Assembly: GCF_025060895.1 (NCBI RefSeq) | Contig: NZ_JANZKV010000011.1 | Location: forward strand, 30,110-65,590 | Source: Stieleria sedimenti | Lineage (GTDB): Bacteria; Planctomycetota; Planctomycetia; Pirellulales; Pirellulaceae | Length of the DNA: 35,481 bases | Reading direction: 5' to 3' | In this document: piece after piece, positions 8,289 to 17,557 of the stretch | Position numbering within the stretch: the first letter of the stretch is position 1 | Layout of the letters: each line of letters starts with the position of its first letter | Translations under genes and position numbers: made by a program | Notes under the pieces: generated by a model | Told to the model about the DNA's origin: nothing | Database searches by the model: none | What the model saw: only the letters and a program-made list of their open reading frames with translations

Positions 8289-11200
8289 TTAATGCTTGGC
8301 GTCCGGCGACTCGACGGTCACGGCCATCACGATGGGCGCGGAGTTGTCGGGGCCTTTGACCAGTTCGATCGTGTCGATCACGTCGTGTCGCTTCGGCGTG
8401 ACGGCCAGATAACGGATCTGTTGTCCGCCGAGGGCAAATGCAAACTCGCTCTCGGGGACGTCGACGCGTCGAATGTAATCGGCAAAGTGGACACCGTTGA
8501 CCAGTTCATGGTCTTCGGTTTCACCGCCCGCATACCGCAATCGCACGATCATCGACACCGTCTTGCGGCGATCGTAGGGGAAACTCCAACCGCCGACACC
8601 GCTCAGCAAGTGGATGGCTTTGGCGGGGCTGTTGCACGGTATCGAAACCGACTTGGGCATCTTGGGCGGCAGGGGGCCGTTGGGGCCGTGCAGCAAGATG
8701 ATGTTCGGCTTGGTTTTGCCGAGCGGATCGGTCAACAGGAAAGGAACGTCCTTGAACGTCTTCGGTTTCCAATCGGAAAAGACCATTCGGTCCGGGCCGT
8801 TGTCGGACATGCTGAACAGCCCCTTGGTGCTGACCGCGGTGGCGAATTTATCCAGGGGTAGCGGAACGAACTGGCCCCGTTGCGTGAGGAATTCCAACAA
8901 GTCGGTCATCGATTCGGGGGAGATCGATTTCTCGAATCCTTCGGGCATGATCGATTTGGTCGACATCCGCAATTGTTCGATGTCTTCCCGCAACACGCTC
9001 TTCTTCTTGCCTTCGGTGTCGATCAGCTCGACGGCCGTCCGCGATTCGGACGCCAGCATCCCCGTCAGCACGATTCCATCGACGCTCAGCAAGCTGTACG
9101 CCCTGAAGTTCCCTTCGACGTTTCGGCTGGGGTCGAGGATGTGCGTGAGCAATTCCTTCTTGGGGTGGACCGCCATCCCGGTCAGATTGGGACCGATCGC
9201 GACGCCGATATCACCGTGGACATGGCACTTGGAGCAATGTTCTTTGAAGACCGCCAGTCCCTTGTCCGCGTCGCCACTACGCTCGGTCGTCACGAGGTAT
9301 TTGTCGAGGACCTGTTGTCGATCGGCGTTGGGCAGCGAGCCGCCTTGTTCAAACAGTTTCTGGGCGCGGCGTCGCAATTGACGGTCCGGGTGCGCCGCGA
9401 GCGATTGTTTTTGATCGAGTGCCAATTCATCCAATGACACATCACCCGACTCGGCGGCGTCCAGCAGCGCGGCGGTCGACGTGGGTCGCTTGAGCAATTG
9501 CGAGAACGTCGCCTTTTTGAGCGCCGGCGTCATGGTGGCGAGACGGTCGACCAGCTCGACACCGACCTCCTCCCAACGGCTCTTTTCCAAGGCCGCGATG
9601 ATTCCCAGTGAAACCGAGGGCGGTGTTTGCGGAGTCACTTCGTCGAGCAAGTCCATCACGACGTCTCCGTCATCCTGCATGAATTCGACCAACTGGGACG
9701 CGGCAGCGACTCGGTCTGCTTCGTCAGCCTTCGAATCACGAACGACGTTCAGCAATCCGTCGGCGATCTCTTTGCCGTAGCGTGAAAATCGTTTGCTGCC
9801 CCAGCGGGTTGCCAGTCGCACCAGCAAGCCCTTGGATCCCGGCGAAACGCGATCGACCAATTTCTCCAAGTCGGCTTCGACGGTGTCGTCGAGCGCGACC
9901 GTTTGTCCGGGTTTCCAGCCTTGACTGAATCCTTGCAATACGGCCTCGACGACGGCGGGATCGGCGGCGTTGAGTGCGGCGAGCAATTCGGCCGCATCCT
10001 CGTTGTCACCGCCGCGGGCGTGGTGTTCGCTGACGATCGTGATCAGCTCGATGGCTTGATCGGACAGCTCGGCGACGGACGCCAACGATTTCAGAAACGG
10101 ACCGCTGCTGTTGGCCGCGGCGCTGGTCAACGCATCGCGTGTCCAGCGGTCGGCCATCGAGACCGGATGGGTGAGCACCGCCGTCAGCGCTGTTGCGGCA
10201 TTCGATTTGGTCGGCAAGTCAGACAACGCCAACAACGCGGCGACACGCACATGGGCGTCTCGATCGGCGAGCAAATTGGCGTCCAGGATCGCTTGGGTCG
10301 AGTCGATCGACGAGGGCAGCACGGCGACGGCGTTACGCCGCACTCCGGCCGACGGGTGCCTGAGCGCGGAAACAACCGCTCGGTTGGCGGCCGCATGGCC
10401 ACCGTTGAGCAAGTCCAGACCGTGCATCGTCCAAAGCGCATGGATCGCGCCGACGTTCAAGCCAATCTCATCCACCTGACGGTCGCTCACCAGTTCGATC
10501 AAGCCGTCAGCGACATCGCGCTGGCCGCGTTCGACCAACAACCGCTGGGCGTGTTTGCGAACCAGCATGGTCGGGTGGGTCAGCGCGGCAACGAGTCCGG
10601 CCGCATCGGCTTTAGACAGATCGGGTACGGGGGCTCCCGCAGAACCATCCGGAACGACGCGGTAAATACGACCGTGCTTTTTGTCTCTCAGTTCAGTTTC
10701 ATACGCACGGCCTTTGCCGGTTTTGAAACCTTCCGGCGTCGGGTTGTGCTGCACGATGTAGTTGTACCAGTCGATCACCCAGACATGGCCATCGGGGCCG
10801 ACTTCGGCCATGATCGGAGCGGTCCATTCGTCGTCGCTGGCCAGCAGATTGAAAGGGCTGGTCGATTGGAAATCGCTGCCCTCGCTACGCAACACGAACG
10901 AGCCGACCAGGTGTCCGGTCGGACCGTTGACGAAGGCGACACGGTTCCAGTACTCGCGGGGGTATTCGCGGGCGGTATACAGGGCGTGACCGGCGCCGGC
11001 GGTGTATCCGCCGTGATGATCGACCTGCCGCACCTTGTCAGTGATCGGTTGAAAATCATTGGTGTCGGCGATCGACTGCAGTGTCAGCGACGGCGTCCAG
11101 CCGCGGACGCGTTCGTAGTACCGGTTGGGGATCGGCATGAACACACTCGGGCAGCCGTTGGCCGTCGAACCGAAAATCAACCCCTCTTCGCTGATCCCCA

Positions 11201-12656
11201 GTCCCCACGTGTTGTTGTTGGTCGAACGGATGAACTCGATTTCGCTTCCGTCGGGACGCATGCGAAAGAATCCCATCCGAAACCGCTCGGTCTGACCACC
11301 CGCGACGGGCTGGGAATTGTTGTACCCCTGCATCGCCCAGATCCAGTTGTCCAGACCATATTGGAAGTTGCTGACACCGCCGTGGGTGTCGCCGAGATCC
11401 CATCCGGAAACCAACACGCGACGCTCGTCCGCCCGGTCGTCTCCGTCGGTGTCTTTCAAGTAAAGCGTCTCGACCGCGTTCTGGACGATCACGCCACCGC
11501 GCGAAAACGCGATGCTGGTCGGAATGCTGAGGTTTTCGGCGAACACCGTGAACGTGTCGGCCCGGCCGTCGCCGTCGCTGTCTTCGCAGATGCGGATGCG
11601 ATCGCGCCCCATCCCGGGCGGTTGCAGTTCGTTGGGATAGTCCATGGTTTCGGCGACCCACAACCGTCCACGCTCATCCCACGCCATGCAGATCGGTTTG
11701 CCGCCGAGTGTCGGCTCGGAGACGAACAGTTCGACGTGAAAGCCTTCGGGGACCACCAGGTGTTGCATCGACGCTTCGGGAGCGAGCGGTTTTTGCATCA
11801 AATTCAGCGGTTTGCCCTGAACGCCCCATTGCTTCGATGGCGTGTAGTTGGGGATCTGGCCACCGACGTCGACGTATTCAAATTCCGCCGCGTCGTCGGG
11901 GATCTTGGTCATCGCGGGGACGGGAAAGGCTTGATCGGCCAGGTAGGTGCCGGCTGCCGATGGATCCTGTTTCGCCGCCCAGCGGATCCCGCGTTCGACC
12001 AAATTCTGGAATCCGGGGTTCGTCCAAGTCCGCGAGTCGTGTCCCCAAGCGGTATAGAAAACGCGGCCTTGTCCCTCGGTCCGAATCCAAGTCCACGGTT
12101 CGCGACCTTCGTCGTCGATGCGATACTCCAAGACGGTGCGGTTGGTGTCGTTGTGCAAATGATGCACGTAGGTCTCATCCCAGCTCTGGAACCCGCCGTA
12201 TCCCTTCATCAGTTCGTGGTTCGGCGCGGCGACTTCGGATCGAAAGACGCCGGTGCCGTGACGTTGGAATTGGGCGCCCATCAAGGCGACGATTTCGGGG
12301 GCGTTGCGAAAGCAGTACGTCGCGCAGTGCAGCGGTACAAACCCGCCGCCGCCGCGGACGTAATCCAAGATGGCGTCGGCCTGGTCGGGAGCGATTTCGT
12401 CAATGTTGGCATAGACCGCCAACACGTCGTATTGATCCAACTTGGACGACGTCAAATCCGACATTTGGTCGGTGTACGTCATCGCGATGCCGCGGGTCCG
12501 CAAGACCGGTTCGAGTTCGCGGAAACGGATGCCGGGTTGATGGTGTCCGTTGTCACCGAGAAACAGCACCTGGATGTCGTCGCCGTGGGACGACTGGCCC
12601 GGCAACAGCATCACGCCGGTGATCAGAAGGCTGAAGAAGGACGTCAGGGTTTTCAT
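8289..12656 (-). CDS. Giant exported ThuA / PVC-type dehydrogenase / HEAT / CxxCH haem-binding protein
   Basis: From the ATG at 12656 this is a 1455-residue protein with a signal peptide (about 1-26, LLITGVMLLPGQSSHG). The open frame extends 41 codons upstream, but that part is low-complexity and precedes the signal peptide. Domain order: a ThuA-like domain (about 27-235, VLFLGDNGHHQPG, FVPLHCATYCF); a PVC-type membrane-bound-dehydrogenase propeller (about 295-720) with Asp-rich loops DSDGDGRADT and DTDGDDRADE; a helical HEAT-like region (about 725-1090); a c-type haem site CSKCH (1141-1145) in the planctomycete haem domain, with GPNLTGM; and a C-terminal beta-rich domain (about 1280-1455). 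This architecture is typical of planctomycetes and verrucomicrobia. A periplasmic electron-transfer-coupled sugar oxidation role is plausible but unproven. Confidence 0.92.
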   Translation of the reverse strand: MKTLTSFFSLLITGVMLLPGQSSHGDDIQVLFLGDNGHHQPGIRFRELEPVLRTRGIAMTYTDQMSDLTSSKLDQYDVLAVYANIDEIAPDQADAILDYVRGGGGFVPLHCATYCFRNAPEIVALMGAQFQRHGTGVFRSEVAAPNHELMKGYGGFQSWDETYVHHLHNDTNRTVLEYRIDDEGREPWTWIRTEGQGRVFYTAWGHDSRTWTNPGFQNLVERGIRWAAKQDPSAAGTYLADQAFPVPAMTKIPDDAAEFEYVDVGGQIPNYTPSKQWGVQGKPLNLMQKPLAPEASMQHLVVPEGFHVELFVSEPTLGGKPICMAWDERGRLWVAETMDYPNELQPPGMGRDRIRICEDSDGDGRADTFTVFAENLSIPTSIAFSRGGVIVQNAVETLYLKDTDGDDRADERRVLVSGWDLGDTHGGVSNFQYGLDNWIWAMQGYNNSQPVAGGQTERFRMGFFRMRPDGSEIEFIRSTNNNTWGLGISEEGLIFGSTANGCPSVFMPIPNRYYERVRGWTPSLTLQSIADTNDFQPITDKVRQVDHHGGYTAGAGHALYTAREYPREYWNRVAFVNGPTGHLVGSFVLRSEGSDFQSTSPFNLLASDDEWTAPIMAEVGPDGHVWVIDWYNYIVQHNPTPEGFKTGKGRAYETELRDKKHGRIYRVVPDGSAGAPVPDLSKADAAGLVAALTHPTMLVRKHAQRLLVERGQRDVADGLIELVSDRQVDEIGLNVGAIHALWTMHGLDLLNGGHAAANRAVVSALRHPSAGVRRNAVAVLPSSIDSTQAILDANLLADRDAHVRVAALLALSDLPTKSNAATALTAVLTHPVSMADRWTRDALTSAAANSSGPFLKSLASVAELSDQAIELITIVSEHHARGGDNEDAAELLAALNAADPAVVEAVLQGFSQGWKPGQTVALDDTVEADLEKLVDRVSPGSKGLLVRLATRWGSKRFSRYGKEIADGLLNVVRDSKADEADRVAAASQLVEFMQDDGDVVMDLLDEVTPQTPPSVSLGIIAALEKSRWEEVGVELVDRLATMTPALKKATFSQLLKRPTSTAALLDAAESGDVSLDELALDQKQSLAAHPDRQLRRRAQKLFEQGGSLPNADRQQVLDKYLVTTERSGDADKGLAVFKEHCSKCHVHGDIGVAIGPNLTGMAVHPKKELLTHILDPSRNVEGNFRAYSLLSVDGIVLTGMLASESRTAVELIDTEGKKKSVLREDIEQLRMSTKSIMPEGFEKSISPESMTDLLEFLTQRGQFVPLPLDKFATAVSTKGLFSMSDNGPDRMVFSDWKPKTFKDVPFLLTDPLGKTKPNIILLHGPNGPLPPKMPKSVSIPCNSPAKAIHLLSGVGGWSFPYDRRKTVSMIVRLRYAGGETEDHELVNGVHFADYIRRVDVPESEFAFALGGQQIRYLAVTPKRHDVIDTIELVKGPDNSAPIVMAVTVESPDAKH

Positions 12657-13254
12657 GGGCTGTGGGTCAACCTGCTTGGGGAATTCGCAGTGACTGGATT
12701 GGGAGGCGCGAGGAGAGAGGACCGTGAGGTCCCTACAGTGTAGGCGCCGCCGCCGCGGAGGGTATGTATTATTGCGCACTGGTCCTGTGGTATTTTACGT
12801 TGGGGGGGGTGTGCCGCTGCGATCGGCTCCGCCACTTAGATCGACATCCCTTGGGCGGTACTGGGCAAACCATCGGGGCGTTGCCCTTATCGGGGATGCC
12901 CGGCCTGTCGGACTGGTTTAGGTCAATGAACGGGGCATTGCCCGCATCCGTTGGGCGCGTTGTTTCTTAACGGGCCAACGGCCCTGCAGCTTGCCTAGCC
13001 CAGCCCAACGGGCCGGGTTGAATGTGCAATGGGGTCGAGAGGGCCGAAGGTCCGGCCGTTTGATCCGCCTTCTCCTCGGTCAAATCAAACGGTCGGGCCG
13101 TTGGCCCTGCAATTTTCGTTTGGTGCTGGTACCCAGCCCGTTGGGCCGGGCTAGGTAAACGATTGGGGCGTTGCCCCTACCTGGGTACTTGATGGTGCGT
13201 CAGTCATACAAACGCTTCGCGTGACAAAACCGATAGACGCCGCACCCCCCCCGC
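12657..13254. other. 598-bp gene-free region of palindromic repeats
   Basis: No gene is supported. It lies between the ThuA/PVC gene start and the RimK gene stop, both on the minus strand, so it should hold the ThuA/PVC promoter. Its right-hand part is a repeat cluster. Confidence 0.65.
12857..13185. repeat. Cluster of GGGCCAACGGCCC-type palindromes
   Basis: GGGCCAACGGCCCTGCA (near 12971) recurs as GGGCCGTTGGCCCTGCA (near 13094). CCAGCCCAACGGGCCGGG (near 13000) recurs as CCAGCCCGTTGGGCCGGG (near 13133). A third motif of the form GGGGCGTTGCCC occurs near 12874 and 13165, with a variant (GGGGCATTGCCC) near 12935. Each is a short palindrome that could form a hairpin. Confidence 0.75.
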
Positions 13255-14484
13255 TCAGGACCCCGTCGCTTCGGGATCGCTGGTCATGGCTTCGTGGGCG
13301 ACGGGCAGGTCGGGCAGGTGGAGGACTTTCGGCTTGCGGATTCGCCGCGTCTTCTTGGGGATCAAACCTCGCATCAGTTCCAGTTTGCCGAAGCACAGCA
13401 GGCGATCGCCGGCCATCAATTCGCGATCGGAGCGTGGGTTGGGGATGACGGTTGAACCCCGGTAGAGCGTCAGTGCGTTGATGTCTTTTTCGCGCAGTCC
13501 CGATGACTGGACGGTTTTGTTGACGAACTCGGACCCTTCGGGGATATGGATTTCGGCCACACCGTAGCCGCGGCTGACGGTCAGTCGTTGCCGCAAATCA
13601 ATTTCGGGGAAATCGACTTGGGCGGCGATGTAGTCGATGATGGACCCGGCGATGTCCAATTGCGTGCAGTGCTCGATTCCTTCTAGTCCTGGGGACGAAT
13701 TGACTTCCATGATCTGGGGGCCATCTTTACCTTCGAGCATGTCGACGCCGGCGACTCTCAGTCCCATGATTTGGGTGGTTCGGATGGCAGCCTCGCGATA
13801 GTCATCGGGCAGATCGACCGGTTCGGTCACGCCACCCCGGTGCACATTGCTACGAAACTCTTGCCCTTGGGCGACGCGACGCATGGCGCCGACGACCTGG
13901 TCTCCGACGACGAACGCACGAATGTCTTTGCCCTTGCTTTCGGCGACAAACTTCTGGATCAGCACGTTTTGCCTTTGGCTTTGCAGCAACTCCACGATCG
14001 CTTCGGCGGCCTTGACCGATTCAGCCAACAACACGCCGATGCCCTGGGTGCCTTCCAGCAGTTTGATGATGACCGGGGAGCCGCCGACGCGTTCGATGGC
14101 CGGCAGCACGTCCCGTTTGTCCCGAACGAAGGTTGTTTCGGGGATCCCGATTTGGTGTCGACTGAGAATCTGCAGGCTGCGAAGCTTATCGCGGGAATTG
14201 GAGATGCCGGCGGAAGAGTTGGTGGTGAAGATATCCATCTGTTCGAACTGCCGTACCACCGCGGTGCCGAACTGTGTGATGGAGGCTCCGATTCGTGGCA
14301 GCACGGCGTCGTAATGAGACAGCTGCTTGCCGCGAAAGAACAGGTCGGGTTCGGCGGGCTTGAGGTCGATCGCAAATTTTAAGGTGTCCAGGACTTTCAC
14401 CCGATGACCGCGTTGGATGGCGGCCTCGCGGAGTCGGCGGGTGCTGTAGCAGCGGATGCTTCGCGAGAGGATTCCGAGTTTCAT
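13255..14484 (-). CDS. rimK: RimK-type ATP-grasp ligase fused to a C-terminal RCK_C (TrkA_C) domain
   Basis: This is a 409-residue protein. Residues 1-300 match RimK-type alpha-L-glutamate ligases, which add amino acids to a protein or peptide carboxyl group using ATP. Visible ATP-grasp features are NSRDKLRSLQIL (96-107), VIIKLLEGTQGIGV (138-151), KGKDIRAFVVGDQVVGAM (184-201) and the Mg-binding GVDMLEG and MEVNSSPG (259-266). E. coli RimK ends near 300. Here residues about 303-372 form an RCK_C-like domain (VAEIHIPEGSEFVNKTV, LMAGDRLLCFG), the ligand-sensing module of K+ transport regulators, then a basic tail. The partner gene, an AstE/AspA-like deacylase, lies 24 bp upstream on the same strand. 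The fusion suggests the ligase is ligand-controlled. The substrate is unknown and need not be ribosomal protein S6. Confidence 0.9.
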   Translation of the reverse strand: MKLGILSRSIRCYSTRRLREAAIQRGHRVKVLDTLKFAIDLKPAEPDLFFRGKQLSHYDAVLPRIGASITQFGTAVVRQFEQMDIFTTNSSAGISNSRDKLRSLQILSRHQIGIPETTFVRDKRDVLPAIERVGGSPVIIKLLEGTQGIGVLLAESVKAAEAIVELLQSQRQNVLIQKFVAESKGKDIRAFVVGDQVVGAMRRVAQGQEFRSNVHRGGVTEPVDLPDDYREAAIRTTQIMGLRVAGVDMLEGKDGPQIMEVNSSPGLEGIEHCTQLDIAGSIIDYIAAQVDFPEIDLRQRLTVSRGYGVAEIHIPEGSEFVNKTVQSSGLREKDINALTLYRGSTVIPNPRSDRELMAGDRLLCFGKLELMRGLIPKKTRRIRKPKVLHLPDLPVAHEAMTSDPEATGS

Positions 14485-14508
14485 GGCGTTGCGGTCACGG
14501 GTTAGGGA

Positions 14509-15579
14509 TTAGTTCGGGTCGACGATTTGGATGTTGGTCGAGAGATGTTCTTGGGCGGTCCGTTGCACTTCGTCGGCTTGGGAATGCTTTTCGACTCGCC
14601 GCGCGCTCTTGGCACCGGCTAGGCGTCCCAGATGAACAACGGGCTCGCCGGGCTGAACCGCGGGCAGGGTCGACATCCCGATCACGATCCCGTCAAAGGG
14701 GGCGATCAGTTGATTCTGGTCTTGGTGCACCAACGTGCTATTGGTTGCGATCGGCTGTCCGGCGGCGACGGTGCTGCCCGGGGAGACATGCAAGTCCATG
14801 AATCCGCCACGTTCGGCGCGAATCCACTTGGTTTGCCTGATCTTGACCTGCCCGATCGGCAGTTCAGGTTCACCCTCCATCATCTCCAGGCTTTTCAGCA
14901 CGTTCAGCACGCCGCGTCTCATGCATTCGACGATCGACGGTTCAACCTTCCAGACCTCGCCACCCTCGACCACGATCGTCGGGCAGTCCGCCAGGGTGGA
15001 CTCGCGGCGCAGCGACCCTTTGGGGCCTTTCCCATCGAGGATCACGCCGGCACCAAAGGCTTCGGCCAGCCGCATACAGTCCGGATTGCGAAAGTCGGCT
15101 CGAACATTCGGGTAATTTGTCCGCCGCACGGCGGCGGTGTGGAGGTCGACTCCGTAATCACAGCGGCGTACGATGGCATCAAAGATCACCTTGGCCATTC
15201 GTGTCGCCATGCTTCCGCTGGCGTTGCCGGGGAAACAGCGATTCAGATCACGGCGGTCGGGCAGATACCGTGAATGCCGCTCGAACCCCAGCACGTTCAA
15301 CACCGGAATCAGCACGACCGTGCCCGCGGTGAGTTGCAAGTCGTTGTCGGCGATCAGCGACCGGATCGCGCCGGTGCCGTTGATTTCATCGCCGTGGAGT
15401 GCGCCGGAGACGAAAACCGTGGGGCCGTCGCGAAGCCCCCGAATCACCCGCAAGGAAATCCCAACATCCCGACTGCTGTAACTTTCGGTGATCAACAATT
15501 CCGAGTTGACCGATTCGCCGGGAGCGACGGACTTGCCGAACCAAGTCTGGCTGGAAGAATGAGGGGAACCTGGGACCAT
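14509..15579 (-). CDS. Succinylglutamate desuccinylase / aspartoacylase family zinc deacylase
   Basis: From the ATG at 15579 this is a 356-residue protein of the AstE/AspA family (M14-like zinc hydrolases that cleave N-acyl amino acids or small amides). The zinc-binding HGDE (His62, Glu65), RDLNRCFPG and the third ligand in DLHTA (His146) are all present. The C-terminal part (about 250-330, VSPGSTVAAGQPIA, APFDGIVIGM) looks like a lipoyl/biotinyl-type beta hairpin domain, seen in several family members. An in-frame TTG at 15597 would add six residues; neither start has a clear ribosome binding site. It forms a two-gene unit with the RimK-type ligase 24 bp downstream. AspA-like hydrolases linked to RimK ligases recur in bacteria and suggest opposing addition and removal reactions. 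It is divergent from the kinase gene. Confidence 0.88.
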   Translation of the reverse strand: MVPGSPHSSSQTWFGKSVAPGESVNSELLITESYSSRDVGISLRVIRGLRDGPTVFVSGALHGDEINGTGAIRSLIADNDLQLTAGTVVLIPVLNVLGFERHSRYLPDRRDLNRCFPGNASGSMATRMAKVIFDAIVRRCDYGVDLHTAAVRRTNYPNVRADFRNPDCMRLAEAFGAGVILDGKGPKGSLRRESTLADCPTIVVEGGEVWKVEPSIVECMRRGVLNVLKSLEMMEGEPELPIGQVKIRQTKWIRAERGGFMDLHVSPGSTVAAGQPIATNSTLVHQDQNQLIAPFDGIVIGMSTLPAVQPGEPVVHLGRLAGAKSARRVEKHSQADEVQRTAQEHLSTNIQIVDPN

Positions 15580-15765
15580 GGGAGGAGACGATCGCAAAGC
15601 GCGCAGCTTTCAATGAGTATTGGGCAAATCGTCCCCTATTATAGGGAAGGTGATGCGTTCTTTGCAGCGGGCGATTCGCTTCATCGCAGCGGTCGACCGC
15701 TCACCGCTGACATCGGATAGACGCTAAAGTGATGCGGAGCGGAAACGACGAGCGACGACAAAGGC

Positions 15766-16611
15766 ATGGCAAAACAAACTGACTACCCCATTTCCGGCGA
15801 TGCCCCGCGACTTCGAGTCGGAAGCCGTTTGGGAAAATATCGGCTCAACCGACGGATCGGACAGGGAGGATTCGCTGACGTCTACGCCGCCACCGACACC
15901 CTGCTTTCGACCAAGGTGGCGTTGAAAATCCCGAATTCACATTGGGTCACGCCCGAGCTGATCGATGAGTTTCGTCGCGAGGTCAGGTTGACGATCGAAT
16001 TGGACCATCCCAATATCCTGCCGATCCGTGACGCCCGTTTTATCGATGGGCATTTCGTCATCGTTTCGCCGCTGGCCAAACGAACGCTCAATGATCGCTT
16101 GACCAAGCGAATGCGGTTCGAACTCGGCTTCGAATTGATGTCGCAATTGCTCGAAGCGGTCTCTTACGCTCATTCGATGGGCGTGATTCATTGCGACATC
16201 AAACCCGAAAATATTCTGCTGTTTGATGACGACTGGTTGCGGCTGGCTGATTTCGGGATCGCCAAGGTCGCTCAGCAAACGATCAACGGTTCGGGGACCG
16301 GGACGCTCGGCTACATGCCCCCGGAGCAGGCGATGGGGAAACCGTCGACCCGCAGCGACGTGTTTTCGCTCGGCTTGATCGCCTATCGACTGTTTTCCAG
16401 CAAGTGGCCCGAGTACCCCTTTGACTGGCCGTTTCCCGGCGCGGCGACGATTCGTAAACGCGTTCATCCGGACCTGATCGGCATCATCCGCAAATCCGTT
16501 GCCGTCAAGCCGCGCGATCGGTACGCCGATGCCGGTAAAATGGCCTTGGATTGGGAGAAATCGCGGACCAAGGCGATTCGCCACGCCATTCGTAAACGAA
16601 AATCGAGTTAA
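15766..16611 (+). CDS. Soluble Hanks-type serine/threonine protein kinase
   Basis: This is a 281-residue protein that is almost entirely kinase domain, with no transmembrane segment, so it is probably cytoplasmic. Visible motifs: glycine loop GQGGFADV (32-39), ATP lysine Lys54 in VALKI, catalytic loop IHCDIKPEN (Asp144, Asn149), DFG (162-164), GTLGYMPPEQA (activation-segment end, Glu187) and SDVFSLGLIAY. The usual HRD is HCD, so the Arg that couples activation-loop phosphorylation to activity is missing. The kinase may therefore not depend on loop phosphorylation. A PP2C gene follows on the same strand about 100 bp downstream, a classic kinase/phosphatase pair. The start ATG is the first plausible one; the ribosome binding site is weak. 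Confidence 0.93.
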   Translation: MAKQTDYPISGDAPRLRVGSRLGKYRLNRRIGQGGFADVYAATDTLLSTKVALKIPNSHWVTPELIDEFRREVRLTIELDHPNILPIRDARFIDGHFVIVSPLAKRTLNDRLTKRMRFELGFELMSQLLEAVSYAHSMGVIHCDIKPENILLFDDDWLRLADFGIAKVAQQTINGSGTGTLGYMPPEQAMGKPSTRSDVFSLGLIAYRLFSSKWPEYPFDWPFPGAATIRKRVHPDLIGIIRKSVAVKPRDRYADAGKMALDWEKSRTKAIRHAIRKRKSS

Positions 16612-16710
16612 ATCGTTTCCGGACGCATTGTTTCCAAACCGACGCCGTAGGGCTCACGATTGCTCCCCGCCAACTCAACATCACCGACGCGGCTCTATCT
16701 CGAAAGCGAG

Positions 16711-17463
16711 ATGGACGAACCTGAGGTTCTCGGCCATGGCCAAGGTCGTGTACTGGCGTTTGCCCGCACCTGCCCGGGCAAGCAGGACCCCAATGACGAC
16801 AGTGCCGCGGTCATCGGCACGTTGGATGGCGGATTGGTGTTGGCCGTCGCCGACGGTGTCGGCGGTTCTCCGGTCGGACACAAGGCATCCGCCATCGCCA
16901 TGCAATGTCTGCGCGACAGCGTGGCATCCCAAACCGCCAGCGGTGATCTCCGGCCGTTGATTCTCGACGGGATCGAGCGGGCCAATTCCGAAATATTGGA
17001 ACTCGCGATCGGGGCGGCGACCACTTTGACGGTGATCGAAGTTCAGGATCGCGTCGCCCGTGGCTACCAAGTCGGTGACTCCATGGCGCTCGTCGTCGGC
17101 CAACGTGGTGTGGTCAAATGGAAATCGACGTCCCATTCACCGGTGGGCTATGCCGTCCAGTCCGGCATGATGGGCGAAGACGAAGCGATGCATCACGACG
17201 AACGCCACTACGTCTCGAATCTGGTCGGTTCCAAGAGCATGCACATCGAAATCGGGCCGGCCGTTCGCCTGGCCGCACGCGATACCATCCTGCTGGCAAG
17301 CGATGGGCTGTTCGATAACTTGCATCTGGACGAGGTTTGCGCGCTCGCCAGAGTCGGCCCGCCGATCAAACGCATGCGCTCGCTGGTCGATCAGGCGACC
17401 CAGCGGATGCACTCCGAGCACGGCAAGCCGGACGATTTGAGTCTCGTCATGCTGACGCCCTGA
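16711..17463 (+). CDS. PP2C-type serine/threonine phosphatase
   Basis: From the ATG at 16711 the protein has 250 residues; an in-frame TTG at 16660 would add 17. It is a PPM/PP2C metal-dependent phosphatase: DPNDDSAAV carries the first acidic residues, ADGVGG the metal-binding Asp, then TTLTVIEV, QVGDSMALVV, LLASDGLFDNL and KPDDLSLVML, the expected motif order. It has no membrane segment or extra domain. It lies about 100 bp after the kinase gene and probably reverses its phosphorylations. Its 3' end faces the convergent mgtE gene across an inverted repeat. Confidence 0.92.
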   Translation: MDEPEVLGHGQGRVLAFARTCPGKQDPNDDSAAVIGTLDGGLVLAVADGVGGSPVGHKASAIAMQCLRDSVASQTASGDLRPLILDGIERANSEILELAIGAATTLTVIEVQDRVARGYQVGDSMALVVGQRGVVKWKSTSHSPVGYAVQSGMMGEDEAMHHDERHYVSNLVGSKSMHIEIGPAVRLAARDTILLASDGLFDNLHLDEVCALARVGPPIKRMRSLVDQATQRMHSEHGKPDDLSLVMLTP

Positions 17464-17473
17464 TGTAGGGCTC

Positions 17474-17557
17474 GCTTCCAGCTTGCCGCGTCGCAAGCTT
17501 TCGCTTGGCGTGTGGGAGGGGGGCAAGCCTTCGCTTGCCGGGACGCAAGCTGGAAGC
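17474..17557. terminator. Inverted repeat between convergent genes, possible bidirectional terminator
   Basis: GCTTCCAGCTTGC (17474-17486) and GCAAGCTGGAAGC (17545-17557) are perfect 13-bp reverse complements. Between them are further CGCAAGC and GCTTGCC copies able to form inner stems. It lies between the PP2C stop (17463) and the mgtE stop (17588). No T-run follows, so it is not a classical intrinsic terminator and may simply be a repeat element. Confidence 0.5.

Noticed and set aside
9903-12743. 946-residue open frame on the plus strand opposite the ThuA/PVC gene
   Set aside because: It is antisense to a gene with clear domains and motifs, and its sequence is Arg/Gly/Asp-rich with no recognisable family. 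Long antisense frames are common in GC-rich DNA.
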